This document shows positions 1 to 11,226 of a stretch of DNA of 64,000 bases, one piece after another. Source of the DNA: Phalacrocorax aristotelis (lineage: Eukaryota > Chordata > Aves > Suliformes > Phalacrocoracidae); the NCBI RefSeq assembly GCF_949628215.1, contig NC_134276.1, forward strand, positions 135,408,125 to 135,472,124, written 5' to 3'. Made by a program: the position numbers and the translations under genes. The notes beneath the pieces were generated by a model. It was given only the letters and a program-made list of their open reading frames with translations. It was not told where the DNA came from and did not search any database. How positions within the stretch are numbered: position 1 is the stretch's first letter; each line of letters starts with the position of its first letter.

Positions 1-249
1 AGACTCTAGGACGAATCGCATCCTTCTTTTTATCTACAGAAGATTAAGGCTCATGGCTTGAAGATAACGCACCAGTTGCAGAACTTAAATTGCACTAGGA
101 ACAGAAGTGAAGTGCTTATCAATGCTCTTCCCAGAATTGCCATCATTGTGACCAAATTTCTGGATAATAAAGGAAGAGCCATATCCACTTTTTCTTTGTT
201 TGCTAAATGTGCCTGTTGTGTGTGGGTGGGTGTGTCAGTGCATGGTCGC
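1..249. other. No recognisable feature
   Basis: I see no exon or repeat here. The last exons expected for the minus-strand A2M-family gene (the rest of the receptor-binding domain) were looked for on the minus strand and not found, so they lie beyond the left edge or are lost. Confidence 0.5.
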
Positions 250-1047
250 TGGTGACTATGAAGCTGGACTAGCTGGCTAGTAGGCTAAGTGGCTTGGGGA
301 CACCTGCTGAAGCAGGCATAAGCCTGGGCCAAATATTGAAGACACCAGAGGATCTGAGTTGGCTGCAGGAGGGATCAGGAGGTCCAAGACTGTTACTGGA
401 GAGACAATAAAGTTTTGGAGACTCATTTGTATGCGTGTGTGTATGTGTCTGCGTGAGGCAAATGGGAGACCAGGGGATCCGAGCCCAGCTGCTGCAGAGA
501 CTGCGTGTCTAAGGTTGGTTACTGGAGGCACCCATCATGCATATGTGTGGGTGCTGGGGGGCTCACTTCCAGCTGGTGGAGTGGGGCTGCGGCTTCAAGG
601 GTGTGTACGTCCAGGCGCCAGCAGCTAGGTAGAAAAAGGATCCAGGGGCAGTTACTGGGCAGACTGCGTGTCTGAAGTCAACTACCAGAGGGATCCACAT
701 CGTGTATCTGCATGCATATAGGTGCATGTGTATCCATAGATATATACACACATTTACTTATCTTTTCCACAAACAAGCTTTCAGACTGCTCAGCCATTTG
801 TGCTATCTGTATCTGTGTAAGTGCTGTCTTTTCTGTCCCTGTTGATCTGTGTGGCCAGCTGTGTATATATGTGCATATATATATGTATATATGCATATAT
901 GTATATATGTATAGTGTGTATGTGTGCCTATTGGGAATACACACTCAGCCTTACTGTTAGCTGGACCTGGAGATATGAAGCTGCAGCAGTCTCACCTCTG
1001 TTGGGCTACTGGATTTGGCAACTCCTAACAGATTTGTCTTCAACAGA
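250..1047 (+). repeat. LTR-like dispersed repeat, copy A
   Basis: This is the longest of three related copies in the window (others near 18145-18480 and 31440-31735). Shared blocks include a GATCTGTGTGGCC-like segment, a CTGCAGCAGT..CACCTCTGTTGGGCT block and a terminal TTTGGCAACTCCTAACAG. An AATAAAG signal at about 407-413 suits an LTR R region. Inside, a unit with GGATCC, ACTGCGTGTCT and a GTTACTGG-type motif recurs near 472-560 and 638-720, with a weaker version at 340-430, so the element has an internal tandem structure. No retroviral coding sequence is adjacent. I cannot name the family; LTR origin is inferred from the poly(A) signal, the dispersion and the lack of coding capacity. Confidence 0.5.
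866..932. repeat. AT-rich (TATATG)n microsatellite
   Basis: Imperfect alternation of TATATG, CATATA and GTATAT units inside repeat copy A. Copies B and C have only short versions of it, so it expanded in this copy. Confidence 0.8.
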
Positions 1048-1226
1048 TGAACAGCTACGAGTCTGAGACACAGAGTAAGTGACCAAAGGCTGCACCCAGG
1101 GACTTTGCAGAACTCCCATCCCCATTCAATTTGCTCATCTGAGACTATTTTTACCAACTGCCTATGTTTTCAGGGTTTACCATTCTCTTTGCTCCCGTTC
1201 TTTACCTTTTTCAGGGAAGATCTTAC

Positions 1227-1296
1227 AGGAACAAAACCTGAGAGCATCTTCACATCAATAATGGCCATGTTGGAGACTTTGCGGTTTCCTGTGTAA
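1227..1296 (-). CDS. A2M-family exon 32 (70 bp), start of the receptor-binding domain
   Basis: Encodes (S)[19 protein letters not shown] then GFVP, matching [23 protein letters not shown]. Donor GTAAGA; ends in phase 0. This is the last exon visible; about 90 C-terminal residues are missing from the window. Confidence 0.92.
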
Positions 1297-1490
1297 CTAA
1301 AATGAGAAAAGTTCTCTTAGGCTGGTTGGCAAATGGAGAGGAGACCAGTGGATGACTCTTTCAGCTCCCAGTGACCCTGTTTCTCTTCCTGCAGCTGCAC
1401 GGTAGCAGTTAACTGCCCGTACTTAAATCCTTCCTTGGATGCATTACCAAACTGTGAATGCAAGGGGGTAGGTCAATAAGAAGTTGTTAC

Positions 1491-1615
1491 CTGGCAGAGA
1501 GGACAAGGTCAAACTTTGGTGGGAAGTTGCTTGTACAGGATACGTTGGCCGGCCGTACAGAGAGAGAAAATCCTGCATTTCTTTCCGGCAAATGGACATT
1601 GTATCTCATGGTGGT
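1491..1615 (-). CDS. A2M-family exon 31 (125 bp)
   Basis: Encodes TTMRYNVHLPERNAGFSLSV then RPANVSCTSNFPPKFDLVLS. Corresponds to TSLKYNILPEKEEFPFALGV of A2M. Acceptor CTTTTAG, donor GTAACA. Confidence 0.9.
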
Positions 1616-1755
1616 CTAAAAGAGATGGGAAGCGTGAGATGGTCAGGGATTTAGAGGCTTTTGTGGCTTTGGCATGAGGTATAGAGGGGAACGAGGTATT
1701 GAGGACCCCCTGCTTAGTTCTCAGAGGGGTGGAGCTGAGTTTCCAGCTTGCTTAC

Positions 1756-1971
1756 CTGCAGATAGACACAGCCAGTGCCTTTCACTTCCACACTGTAATT
1801 CCCTGGAATAGCAGGTAAGGAAGCCTGCTGCAGCAAGAAGCGGTTCTTGTCATTCACCTGGAAAGTCTTACTGGGGAACTCCATGAAGTTGACTTTGACT
1901 GTGTTAAGATTTTTTTTAGAGAAGGTGAGGTATCCTTACTGGGCTAAAGCTTGGAGAGCCACAACAGTGTC
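1756..1971 (-). CDS. A2M-family exon 30 (216 bp) with an internal TAA
   Basis: Starts [11 protein letters not shown], then TAA at 1936-1938, then [15 protein letters not shown] and on to [14 protein letters not shown]. Relatives read ALSKYG or ALAKYA here, so the stop replaces a Tyr codon by a change of its third base. The other 71 codons are open and well conserved, and both splice sites are good. Confidence 0.93.
1936..1938 (-). other. In-frame stop codon (TAA) in A2M exon 30
   Basis: The plus strand reads TTA at these positions. The stop lies 12 codons into the exon, at a normally conserved Tyr, and would remove the end of the thioester domain and the whole receptor-binding domain. It is the only lesion I found in the 18 exons. 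Confidence 0.9.
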
Positions 1972-2413
1972 CTGAAAAGAACAGCATGATCCCTAATTAG
2001 ATAAATACCCAGCTGTGGGATGGTGCATGAGCTTAGCACAGCTCCTATTTCCCTCACTCTCTGTCAGTGCTGATAAATGGAGGGGGACTTTGCAAAGAGC
2101 TAAGGAGACAAGCAAATTCTGGGGCAATGGATTTGAATTATCCTGCAAAACCTGGGATAATGCTGTGTCAACAGAGATTGCTGTCTACTGCTAACTTGAA
2201 TCTCAGGTAAATTCCCATTTCCTAAAACTAAAATAAGCACGAAGCGGCCTATGAAGAGCATGGTGTGCCCTGACAAGGAGACTTATGCGAGCACCATTTA
2301 TCAAATATTATTCAAACAAATATGCAGTCAGGAAGATACGTCGTACTATGGAGATCCAGCTTGCAGGCTGGACTGCTCCCAGAAGCTTTCTTTATACCAC
2401 ACCTAGTTGTTAC

Positions 2414-2634
2414 CTGGCTGGAGGAGAAACCGCCGTACGGGTTCTGTTGCTTGACAAGCCAGCGCACAATGCGAGAAATATAGGATAAATCTTCTGGAGT
2501 GAGTTTGGCTTTGTTGAGCAAAGCCAGGAGCACATAGCTGGTCATTTCAATCTCAGCAGAAGGGGCACGGGAGTACAAGACAGGGAAATTTTCTGCTGGT
2601 GGCTTATTTTCCCTCTGCCAATGAACTAAACCAC
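2414..2634 (-). CDS. A2M-family exon 29 (221 bp)
   Basis: Encodes GLVHWQRENKPPAENFPVLY then APSAEIEMTSYVLLALL and IVRWLVKQQNPYGGFSSSQ, one of the best conserved stretches of the thioester domain. Phase 0 at the 3' end. Confidence 0.95.
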
Positions 2635-3242
2635 CTGAAAACAGAAAAGTGGGATGTAAAAAGCATGGAAAAATCTCTTGCCCTTAAACCACTACAGTAT
2701 CACGTGGGAAATAGGCGTACAATTCCCTCTCTGCCTTAACCCAAAAGGTTTGCAGCCATCAGTGTCTTGAACTGTGTAAGTTTTAGTTCTAGGGTGAAAA
2801 AGATGACAGGAAGGGATGGAAAGGGAATTAATAAAAGGGGGCTGTATAAGTCAAAGAGGGCTTGAAGTGAAGGTGGTGCAGCAGAAGGATGCTAAGGCAG
2901 TCATGGACTGCGGCACATGACACAGCCAAGGGAGCTGGGTTTTTTCGGCACGTAGAAGAGGACACTAATGGGGAGAATAGGTACAATCTTCCACTACCTT
3001 GGACTGAGACTTCCAGGTGTCTCTCCCCACCTACATTATTTCATAACTCCAAGAAAATCAGGCCACAGCGCAATCTTGTGTGAAGGTAAAAGAGACAGAC
3101 AGAGAAGTTCATAAGATACATTCGGTAGCAAAGTAGGCATGAAATGGGAAGGGAGCTGCATGAATGAGAAAACTCCACATCAGAATAGCTTACATCATAC
3201 CACAGGCCATTCCATCAGCTGAAGTGGCCATACAGCGCTTAC

Positions 3243-3408
3243 CATCTCTGGTAGCTGTCTTGTCCAGCTTCTCAAGGAAGAATTGGCGTCTTTTCTCTTT
3301 GCCAGCTAAGCCATAAGCATATGCAAAGAGTGCCTGGTTATACGTGTTGTGGACCCCATTGCCAAATGCAGTCTCCAAACAGTTCATACCACTCTGGACG
3401 ACAGGATG
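3243..3408 (-). CDS. A2M-family exon 28 (166 bp)
   Basis: Encodes HPVVQSGMNCLETAFGNGVH then NTYNQALFAYAYGLAGKEKR, matching HPVVRNALFCLESAW and YTKALLAYAFALAGNQDKR of A2M. Acceptor TTACTAG, donor GTAAGC. Confidence 0.93.
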
Positions 3409-4718
3409 CTAGTAATGCAAAACAGAGTTGGGTGGTCAGGTACTTGCATTTGTGTCTCTGCTTCTCTTTAAATACTTCCATTACTGCTTAAGTTGCCATT
3501 ACTGACCCTCCAAGCTAAAAATATACACGATCCATGGCACACTGTAGTGTGCATCCTGTCAAAAATGCCCTGCCAGTGGTGCTGCCTTCTTTCTGCATTT
3601 ATTTAGAGACAGCATGGCCGGACTAGAAGAGCACTGGTTCTTTTCCTGACTTGCAAGATGATCTTATGCAGGTGAATCTTTTATTTCTTGGTTGCTTTAT
3701 CTGTGAAATGTGGATGATTTTTGCAGAACTACATAAAGTGTATTGAGACCTCATAATGAAGCAGGCTGTCTCAGATGGGTGTTATTACTCATTTGCTTGT
3801 TATAGCTTTCAAGATAACTCTTCACCCCTTTTAGCCTTACAGACTATCTCTGTGAGCTCTACTTCATCTCAGACATCACCAGCACACTACTATGTCCTGT
3901 CTCTGCAGCTTCACTTACAGATGTGGCACCAGATTTTGGAGCTTCTTATGAAGATATTGGGAACTAAATTTATATTGCTGAAGAACTATTTGATTCTGCA
4001 CAATGTTTTTATCCTGCCACTCTCAGGATGCCCTACCGCACAGTATCTGAGGAACGTGCAAAACTCAGCATGCCTAGAACATTTTTGCCAGATTGGGAAC
4101 AACTTTCAGCTTCCCTGTTTTACAAAGCACTGAAAAATCGGGGAGGGGGGGACCAAACCAGGGTCTCAAGGGTATGCAGGAGGTGTATTACAGGGAACAG
4201 GACTTGGCTCTCATTCCTCCATGCCTAGCAAGTATTACCAACCAGCAGCTCATGGTTTTCTTGCATTATTAACAATTACGTAGGGAAATGGAAACACAGC
4301 TGCTTTGATCTGAGAGATCCATAGAGAGACAAGGACAGATACAGTTTATAGGACTGAAGATTTGGATAGCTGGAACTTTGGACTGGGAAATTCAGAGAAA
4401 ATTCCAAACTGGACTCTGGATGGGCAAATTCAGTTTTGATTTTGCACCTACGTAGACTACCATTGTTTAATACAACTGGATTCCTCGGGGATTTTTCAAA
4501 TTAATCCATAGGACTGGATACGTAACTGGTTTGTAACACTCATTAAATACTTATGGCAACTGCAGGGCTCTGGAAGCAGATTTCCTCAGCTGACCCTATG
4601 GTCCTACCATCAGTATTTACTACATTGTTAAAGAATACGGATGCGAGGACTATGACTTGTGCACTGTTTGACAAATGACTGATTGGACTAATAGGGCATA
4701 ACAGCACCAAATACCTAC

Positions 4719-4793
4719 TGCGGCAGTGTGTCCAGCCTCCAGCAACGCTGCCACAACATAGGCTGTGAGTGAGTATTCACCTTCTTCTCCACC
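4719..4793 (-). CDS. A2M-family exon 27 (75 bp)
   Basis: Encodes GGEEGEYSLTAYVVAALLEA then GHTAA. The donor is read as GTAGGT. Using the GT four bases further on would break the frame into the next exon, and 75 bp keeps phase 0 on both sides. Confidence 0.9.
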
Positions 4794-5263
4794 CTGAAGA
4801 AAACACAAGCAAAGAACAGGTCAGTACAGTTGTCCGAAAGACACAAACCAGGAATTATTTCATAGTTCAGATACCAGTTAGATTTGAGGTCAGAATTAAT
4901 TTCTGTCTCCCTGTGTGTACAAGAACAAGAAAGATCAAGTTCAATCAGGATAAAGCCAAAGTTACTTCATGCATTTTCTTGGTTTTTGCACATATGCAAT
5001 AAAGGACATTATAGCCTGTGGCTGAACATATAATGCAGTGGTGGAAAATAAAAACTGAGTTTTCTGACTCAGAAAGTTGTACTTGTTTCTACCTCATCAT
5101 CACTAACAGGCGTAAGAATTGTTCCCTGCTTGTATATGAGAGACACGAGAGAATAGTACTGGGAAGAGTAAGGGTGCGGTGATAAGCTGCTGTCTGGCAG
5201 AAATGACCCAAACCAATCCCAATGCCAGGACGGGAAGTTTGGGACTATACTTGTCTCAGTTAC

Positions 5264-5420
5264 CTTCAAAGCATTGTTGAAATGTGACCCAGTATTTTCA
5301 AAGCAGCCATCTGACTTCTGCTTGCTTGCCAGCCAGATCAAACTTTGAGACTGGACATTGTCATCAATGTAGATGTAGCGACTGGCTTGTGCAAATGATT
5401 TGTACACAAAGGCAGTGAGC
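5264..5420 (-). CDS. A2M-family exon 26 (157 bp)
   Basis: Encodes [20 protein letters not shown] then a segment ending [15 protein letters not shown]. Corresponds to LTAFVLKTFAQARAYIFIDE in A2M, part of the alpha/alpha barrel of the thioester domain. Confidence 0.94.
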
Positions 5421-5714
5421 CTGCAGGTAAACAAGAAACAGGAAGCAGGTAAGGTGTGAACAAGACTAAGAAGATTTACCAGCAACTGGATATGCATAGA
5501 AAATGACATACAATTAACTCCATAATGTCTGAGGTAATAGAAATAAGTGTCTCGTAAGTTTTAAATAAATAAGGTTGTTAAAATCCTTGTATTAAAAACT
5601 GACCTGAGGTTTCTCCATTACTGTGCTAAAACCATTTTTTCAGAGCAGGGGTAAAGTATAGGCAGAGCTTGATGCTTGATGACAGTCAACTGTAATCTTA
5701 ATAAAATTATGAAA

Positions 5715-6190
5715 TAAACTAGGTGGGAAGGAACCACTGGAAGTCTCCAGTCCAACGACCTGTTTAAACCAGGGCCAACTTTAAACTCTGTCAGGTTGCT
5801 CAGCCTCTTGTCTGATCACATTGTGAAAATCTCCAGGGACAGAGACATCCACATCCTCTCTGGGCATTTGTCTCAGTGCTGCAGCCTTCTCCTGGGGAAG
5901 ATATTTATTTTTCCTTCTACCCAGTTGGAGTTTTCCCTGTTGCAACCTGAGACGAACTCTTGTCTTTACTCTGTGCACCCCTGACAGGAGTCTGACTCTG
6001 TCTTTTCTCCAGTCCCCATCTAGGTAGTGGAAGGATTTACCCAAGTTCCCCAGTAGCCTCCTCTTCTATAGGCTGAACAAACACAGTTCCTTCAGCCTCC
6101 CCTTGAACATTATATACTCCATCCCCCAGTCACATCATCCCTTTGTTGCATCCTCTTCAGTTGATTAGTCTCCTCTATACTAGAGGATCC
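5715..6190 (-). mobile_element. Old degenerate CR1 fragment
   Basis: Lies in the intron between A2M exons 25 and 26. The start (GGAAGGAACCACTGGAAGTC) and the later AGGCTGAACAAACACAGTTCC and CTTCAGCCTC blocks match the antisense of the CR1 3' region, but divergence is high and small gaps are frequent. No reading frame survives. Confidence 0.6.
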
Positions 6191-6306
6191 AAATTAATTG
6201 AGCTGTGTCCATTCAGTCTATTAAAAATAAGAATCACTTAATACTTTGGTGATTTTTCAAAGCCTAAATTTCCTGCGCTAGGGAAACAGGCAGTGTCATC
6301 ACTTAC

Positions 6307-6388
6307 CATACACTCCCTTCCCCATCTCGTGTCCCAAAGGAGCTATAGGATCCATCCCAGTGTTTGTATGATAGCTGTTTTTGGTACC
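6307..6388 (-). CDS. A2M-family exon 25 (82 bp)
   Basis: Encodes [19 protein letters not shown] then TRDGEGSVW; matches YQRQLNYKHYDGSYSTFG of A2M, two codons shorter in the variable loop. Donor GTAAGT. Confidence 0.92.
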
Positions 6389-6699
6389 CTGAAACACAAT
6401 AAAGAAGACATATTTTCTAATCACAGAAAAGGCCTAGCTCTGCTGTTTCTCCAAGCGAAGCAGTAAGACTTTTGGATTTATTATTATGTAGTGTATGTCT
6501 TGTGAATAATGTCAGCCACTATGAATTCTAGCTGCTTTTGCTTTGGGAAGTATGACAAGCTTCTTTGGGGTGCCGTCATTGCCTGCTCTATGCAACAAAA
6601 GGGGTGCCAGGATTCAGAGATGAGTGTTCACCATGTAGAACCTGAGAGTTCAGTGCACACAATCACAATATTAGATGGAAGAATGTGAAAGCCTCTCAC

Positions 6700-6876
6700 C
6701 TGTGGATAAATACCCAGTACCCTTGAGCCTAATCTCTTCAGTCAGCTGCCCAGTCTTATTCAGATAATCCAAGGCATAGATGTTGGGTGTGAACAAGGCC
6801 ATGTTCTGTTCTCCGCAGCCATAAGGCATATGGAGGAGGTTCTCCATGTTCCTCAGGGCTGTACCCAAAATGTCTC
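6700..6876 (-). CDS. A2M-family exon 24 (177 bp), thioester site
   Basis: Encodes [20 protein letters not shown] then [20 protein letters not shown]. The Cys and Gln of CGEQ form the internal thioester that binds trapped proteases covalently. The motif is intact, so the chemistry is preserved at sequence level. Confidence 0.96.
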
Positions 6877-7807
6877 CTGAAGAAGGAAAGAGATAAGAGG
6901 TCAGTTCAGTTCAAACATGATTTTATTACGCAGCTTTATACATTGCTTGATATTGCCTTATTATGAACCCAAGAGCAATGACTAGTATAGCTTAATCAGA
7001 GTAACCAAAGACACAGCTTAGATGAAAGGCTGAAATGCCCCCATTTTATATTTTTTATTTGGATGCTGGACACCTGGGACAAACTAAGAATTTGAGAAAA
7101 ATCTGAGCACCAATACTGGCTGGCATGGGTTCTGAGAAACAGCGATGAACCCTTAGAAGGGTTAGACTTCCCTGCCCTTTAGAACCTCCTTTCTGGTTTG
7201 TGTGTTCATGTGTGGGGTATGACGCTGATGGGTTACACAGGCTGTATTGCACACCTCACACTGACCCAGGCAAAACAACTGTGTTTAGAAAACAATCTGG
7301 GTTCAGAACCTCAGAAAATTCTCACTGAAGAGAACAGTCAGTCTTAACAATGACTTTAAGTCTTATTCCATGGGAACTTAGGTCTGACAAACGTCTTTCA
7401 TTATGCAGAAACATAAGTTTGAAATTATGGAGTCAGCAAAGTTCTGAAGTCTTCTTTCCAAGAAACAAAAATAACTTTTTTTTTCACAGAAGCCTGCCTT
7501 ATCTTACTTTTCAGCGGAATTAACTGTTTTACTATGTAGAACAGGATATGCTAATGCAGCAGTTATAATCTGAAATGCAATGAAAGTTGAAATAATTTGA
7601 TGATTTTGTCCTTTTTGATATGAGAGAATTCTGAGCAACTTTTGTCTTTCACTTCCATTTTGCAAAGTAGGAAACGTTTCCTCTAAAATCAGGATTAAGT
7701 ATTTCCTCAACGTTACATTAGTTTGGCACAGGTATACGTGATGGCACTTGGTGCAGCGCCAGAGAAATGCCATTTACTTTTGGCTTTAGTCTTAGTACTA
7801 AACTTAC

Positions 7808-7891
7808 CAATGACAGAAAAATAAGCTCTGGCTGATCCCTGCACTAGGTTTCTTGGCAGGCTGAGAGACACTGGTTCAGAAAATGTTATGC
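7808..7891 (-). CDS. A2M-family exon 23 (84 bp)
   Basis: Encodes ITFSEPVSLSLPRNLVQGSA then RAYFSVIG, the CUB segment before the thioester domain. I recall the human equivalent exon as also 84 bp. Donor GTAAGT. Confidence 0.92.
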
Positions 7892-8186
7892 CTGATGAGA
7901 AAATGTAAGAACAAGAATTATTAAGATCATCTTTTTCCAGAAGCCTTCACTTTGTATGCATTACTACAGTGACTGCTACGGTCTGCAGTCTGGGTAAAGA
8001 AAATGCTGCAGAGGCTTGCCCAATGAGTCAAAGGTATCTCGGAAAATCCTGAATTGAAGCCCAGCACCTTGACCCCGAGACCCTCTTTCTTCCCCTGGAA
8101 GGGCCTCTGGTTTTGTAGGACAAAACCTACGGGACAGTGATGCAGTTCCACTGACACCACGGAATGAAAGAATGAAGTTGCCTTAC

Positions 8187-8238
8187 CTTTTGTACAGACG
8201 AGGGAGCTCTGAGTCAATTCCTTTTTAATACCTTCAGG
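8187..8238 (-). CDS. A2M-family exon 22 (52 bp)
   Basis: Short exon encoding PEGIKKELTQSSLVCTK, matching the PEGLEKETTFNSLLCPS segment of A2M. Acceptor ACAAACAG, donor GTAAGG. Confidence 0.9.
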
Positions 8239-8894
8239 CTGTTTGTTTGCAGGGAAGCGGTCAGAAAGAGGAAGAAAAAGTGTAGAAAATCACCATGAAA
8301 CCGTGACTATTTAATAGCGGAAAACAGCATGTGGATGTGGCTATCCAAACGGTGCACCCCTTGCACCCAGTCCTACGCTATCTCCACTAGAATACTTCTT
8401 GGCCCATGGCTCCCTCTTTCTTTTATCCAACACCCTGTCCAGAGTACATTCCTTCTTAGAAAGCAGTTATAAAATAGACATTTCCAGCCTCTGAGAGGGA
8501 CTCTGTCCAACTAATACTATGCAGCTGCTGCCTTATGATGCTCAGGATACATTATTTTCCTCTTATATCTGCCCTCCAACCCCCTCCCCAGTGTTAGAGT
8601 CACAGGCTAAAGACACTTATAGGTAAGGTGTGGAATCTCCTCCCTTCTGGCTACATCTCTGCTGACACCCGTGGGGTGTCAGGGCATATATGCTCGTGGT
8701 CGCAGGAAGAAGACAGTGGCAGGAGGACAGTGGATGTGATTTACACTCTCATTTCACGTGGAGAAGCCTACTGTACACAGCTCCGTGTGTGTCAGCTGCC
8801 TTGCCTCCTCACACTAGCTAACTGCTTCTAAGCCACAGCTGCAGGAATTGCAGTTTCCATAAGGCAGAAAGCACATGCGGATTTACTACTGTAC

Positions 8895-9016
8895 CTCAAC
8901 AAGGAGGGTTTGAACCAGGGTGTCCCTGCGAATTGTCTCCTCTTCTGGGGATGTGCTGTTTCCAGTACCTCTGGTATTCAGTTTGGCCTCAGCAGTAACT
9001 GTGAATTTCACCTCAC
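8895..9016 (-). CDS. A2M-family exon 21 (122 bp)
   Basis: Encodes GEVKFTVTAEAKLNTRGTG then SPEEETIRRDTLVQTLLVE, corresponding to NVNFTVSAEALES..RKDTVIKPLLVE in A2M (MG7/CUB join). Donor GTACAG; open. Confidence 0.9.
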
Positions 9017-10263
9017 CTGAAAAGCCACCCACCAGCCCAAGAAAAGAAAGTTATCTCCAACGTCTGCAGTTACCCCTGGTCTTCACTGACTCTCCCAGCC
9101 TGACGGACTGCTGAGGAATGTATTCTCTCTGAAGGCAGCTCAGCTCAGTAGAAACACATTTCATATAGGCTCCACATCTGTCTGCTAGTGGCAAGGAGTG
9201 GTTGCCTGAGGCCCTAGCATGAGGAGCAAAACGGGGGCGATCCTGGCCAAAAAGCTGATGGTACTATCAGTTTCCACCTCTTCTTAGCCTTGGGCTGAGT
9301 TTTCTCTGGCCTAGGGCAACGTTGCAATAGTTATAGCTCTGCTGCCTCTCTCCTTCAGATGGAATTTGTTGGCTGAGGGACAACACTGAGGAGTAGCCTC
9401 AGTGCTGCTGCAGCACTGAGAAGCAACCCTGAAGTGGGCAGCTTTGCAGGTGTTGCTCACTTCACCCCTGCAATCATTGCAAACTGGAAATCCAAAGGAG
9501 TTTTTTACTTGGAACAAAATGCATTATTATCAGAGTTACCAGGGGGAGGCAGCAGCTTTCTTTTTTTTCAGCTCTGGAGTATTATTTTGCTGCGTATCCC
9601 ATTTTCATCTCACTATAACTTTGCATCTTTCTCAGTGAGTTTGAAGAAATTAGTCATACCGACTACAGGGTTTTAGAAAGAACCTTTTAAAGCAGAGGTC
9701 CACCTGTGGTTCATTTTGAGAAGAGTCTTTGCTAATGAAAAGTTTTTCTTTCTTCATCTTCTGGGGCACCTAAACACGCAAGCCATTGTAATTGCTTCTT
9801 TTAAAAAACAATGTTGACATGACGGCAGTGTGAATTAACACAGCTGTAAAATCGGGGAGGAGCAATGTCCTTTTGCCCATTGAGAATCCAGTCCAAAATT
9901 AGTAGCAAGTTTTATTCTCAGTGAATAGAGTTGGTTAAGTGCAAAACTGTCAGCTGAATGATCGCAGGTACATGAAATCCTGCCAGTATTTCATACATAA
10001 TGTGGCAAGTGAAGAGTTCTTCCTAAAACAGACAGGAAATGGACTACTGAAACTAGAAGAGGTAAAACGCTGAAATAATTCATTGCTCATTCAGTGCATC
10101 TAAGGAAAGTATAGCAGAGGTCGAATACTAAATTTGTGGAGCAATTAGTGGAGCTGTCCAGAACTGCCTGCCCTGTGGATTATGGATCTGCATTAAATGC
10201 TGGGAGTGACAGAGGCAGAAAGATCAAAAGGGGTATATCAAGGTGATGAAAAGACAAACCTAC

Positions 10264-10390
10264 CAAGTTTGTGAGGGCTAACAGCCCAAATATACGTTTT
10301 TCTTTCATTGGCACACACCCTTGCTGTGTTGCCCTCTGGTGAAAGGATTTCTGCCTTGTAGTCACCCGATGTTGCCAGTACGGCACTGAT
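10264..10390 (-). CDS. A2M-family exon 20 (127 bp)
   Basis: Encodes ISAVLATSGDYKAEILSPEG then TARVCANERKTYIWAVSPHK. Matches the human A2M segment with [20 protein letters not shown]. Acceptor TTTGTCTCAG, donor GTAGGT; ends in phase 1. Confidence 0.9.
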
Positions 10391-10825
10391 CTGAGACAAA
10401 GAAAGAAGGAGAAAGATTACAAATTAAGCAGGCTGCTCCTGAAGTCAGGCTGCAGGGCAAGAGAGACTTGCTGGAGAAGCTATTTGTCATCTGAATCTGT
10501 GGGATGGTACCAGGACAGAAGGATGGAGCATTTCTCTGGGGAAGCGGCAAGCCTGTCTCTTTTCTGCCCACTGTTAGTGTCTGTTTTTGACAGAAGTACA
10601 CCAAGGTGTCTGTGCTCATTAGTGAAGTCTTCTTATGAGTTACTGCTACATACCACATACTCAGTATGCATTGTGTTTTGCACAGCACTGTACCCATACA
10701 CTCTGCTCAAATTCCTCCTTCAGGAGCAAAATGAAGAACTAAATTATGTACAGATGAGGAGCAAGTTCTTACCTTCCATGGACCAGCCACAGTGATCATC
10801 AGCCACATTTCCCTAATGTTATGAC

Positions 10826-10850
10826 ACGGGGGGGTGGGGGTGGGGGTGTC
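10826..10850 (+). other. G-run tract, possible G-quadruplex
   Basis: Runs of 7, 5 and 5 G separated by single T lie in the intron between A2M exons 19 and 20. The 7-G run can be split to give four G3 tracts. On the template of the minus-strand gene the tract is C-rich in the transcript. Confidence 0.5.
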
Positions 10851-10997
10851 CAGGGAGAAAGGGTGAGAGAGTAATGTGTCAGGCTAAAGCGTAAGTTAAA
10901 CACTTATTTCTGCATTTCTGATGCCTGATGCAGGAGAACATTGGGATCTCTGGGAAAAAGACAAGCCATATAGGAAGTAAAGGGGAACTTGATATAC

Positions 10998-11226
10998 CTG
11001 GATGCATTTGTTGAGGTAGTTGAAGACGTTGGCTATTAAATTAAATTTTTCCCCTCGAATGACAGAGTATGGCAAGGTGAGATCCACAAAGAATGGTTGG
11101 AATGCTGTCAGTGAAACAGGTGAGGAGATGCCAAATCCAGCATCATCCTGCACGCAGAAAGCACTGGCTTTCCATTCTGTGATGGTGTCAGGAATGCTGT
11201 AAAAGACATTGACCTCTCCCCTGGAA
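10998..11226 (-). CDS. A2M-family exon 19 (229 bp), MG7 domain
   Basis: Contains the strongly conserved PDTITEWKASAFC, AFQPFFVDLTLPYSVIRGE and NYLNKCIQ motifs. Acceptor TCCTCAG, donor GTATAT; ends in phase 0. Confidence 0.95.

Noticed and set aside
250-1047. CRISPR-like or satellite array
   Set aside because: The repeated units are few, of unequal spacing and diverged; this is a eukaryotic dispersed repeat.
4715-4718. Alternative donor four bases downstream in A2M exon 27
   Set aside because: It would put exon 28 out of frame; the GTAGGT donor keeps phase 0 and a 75-bp exon.
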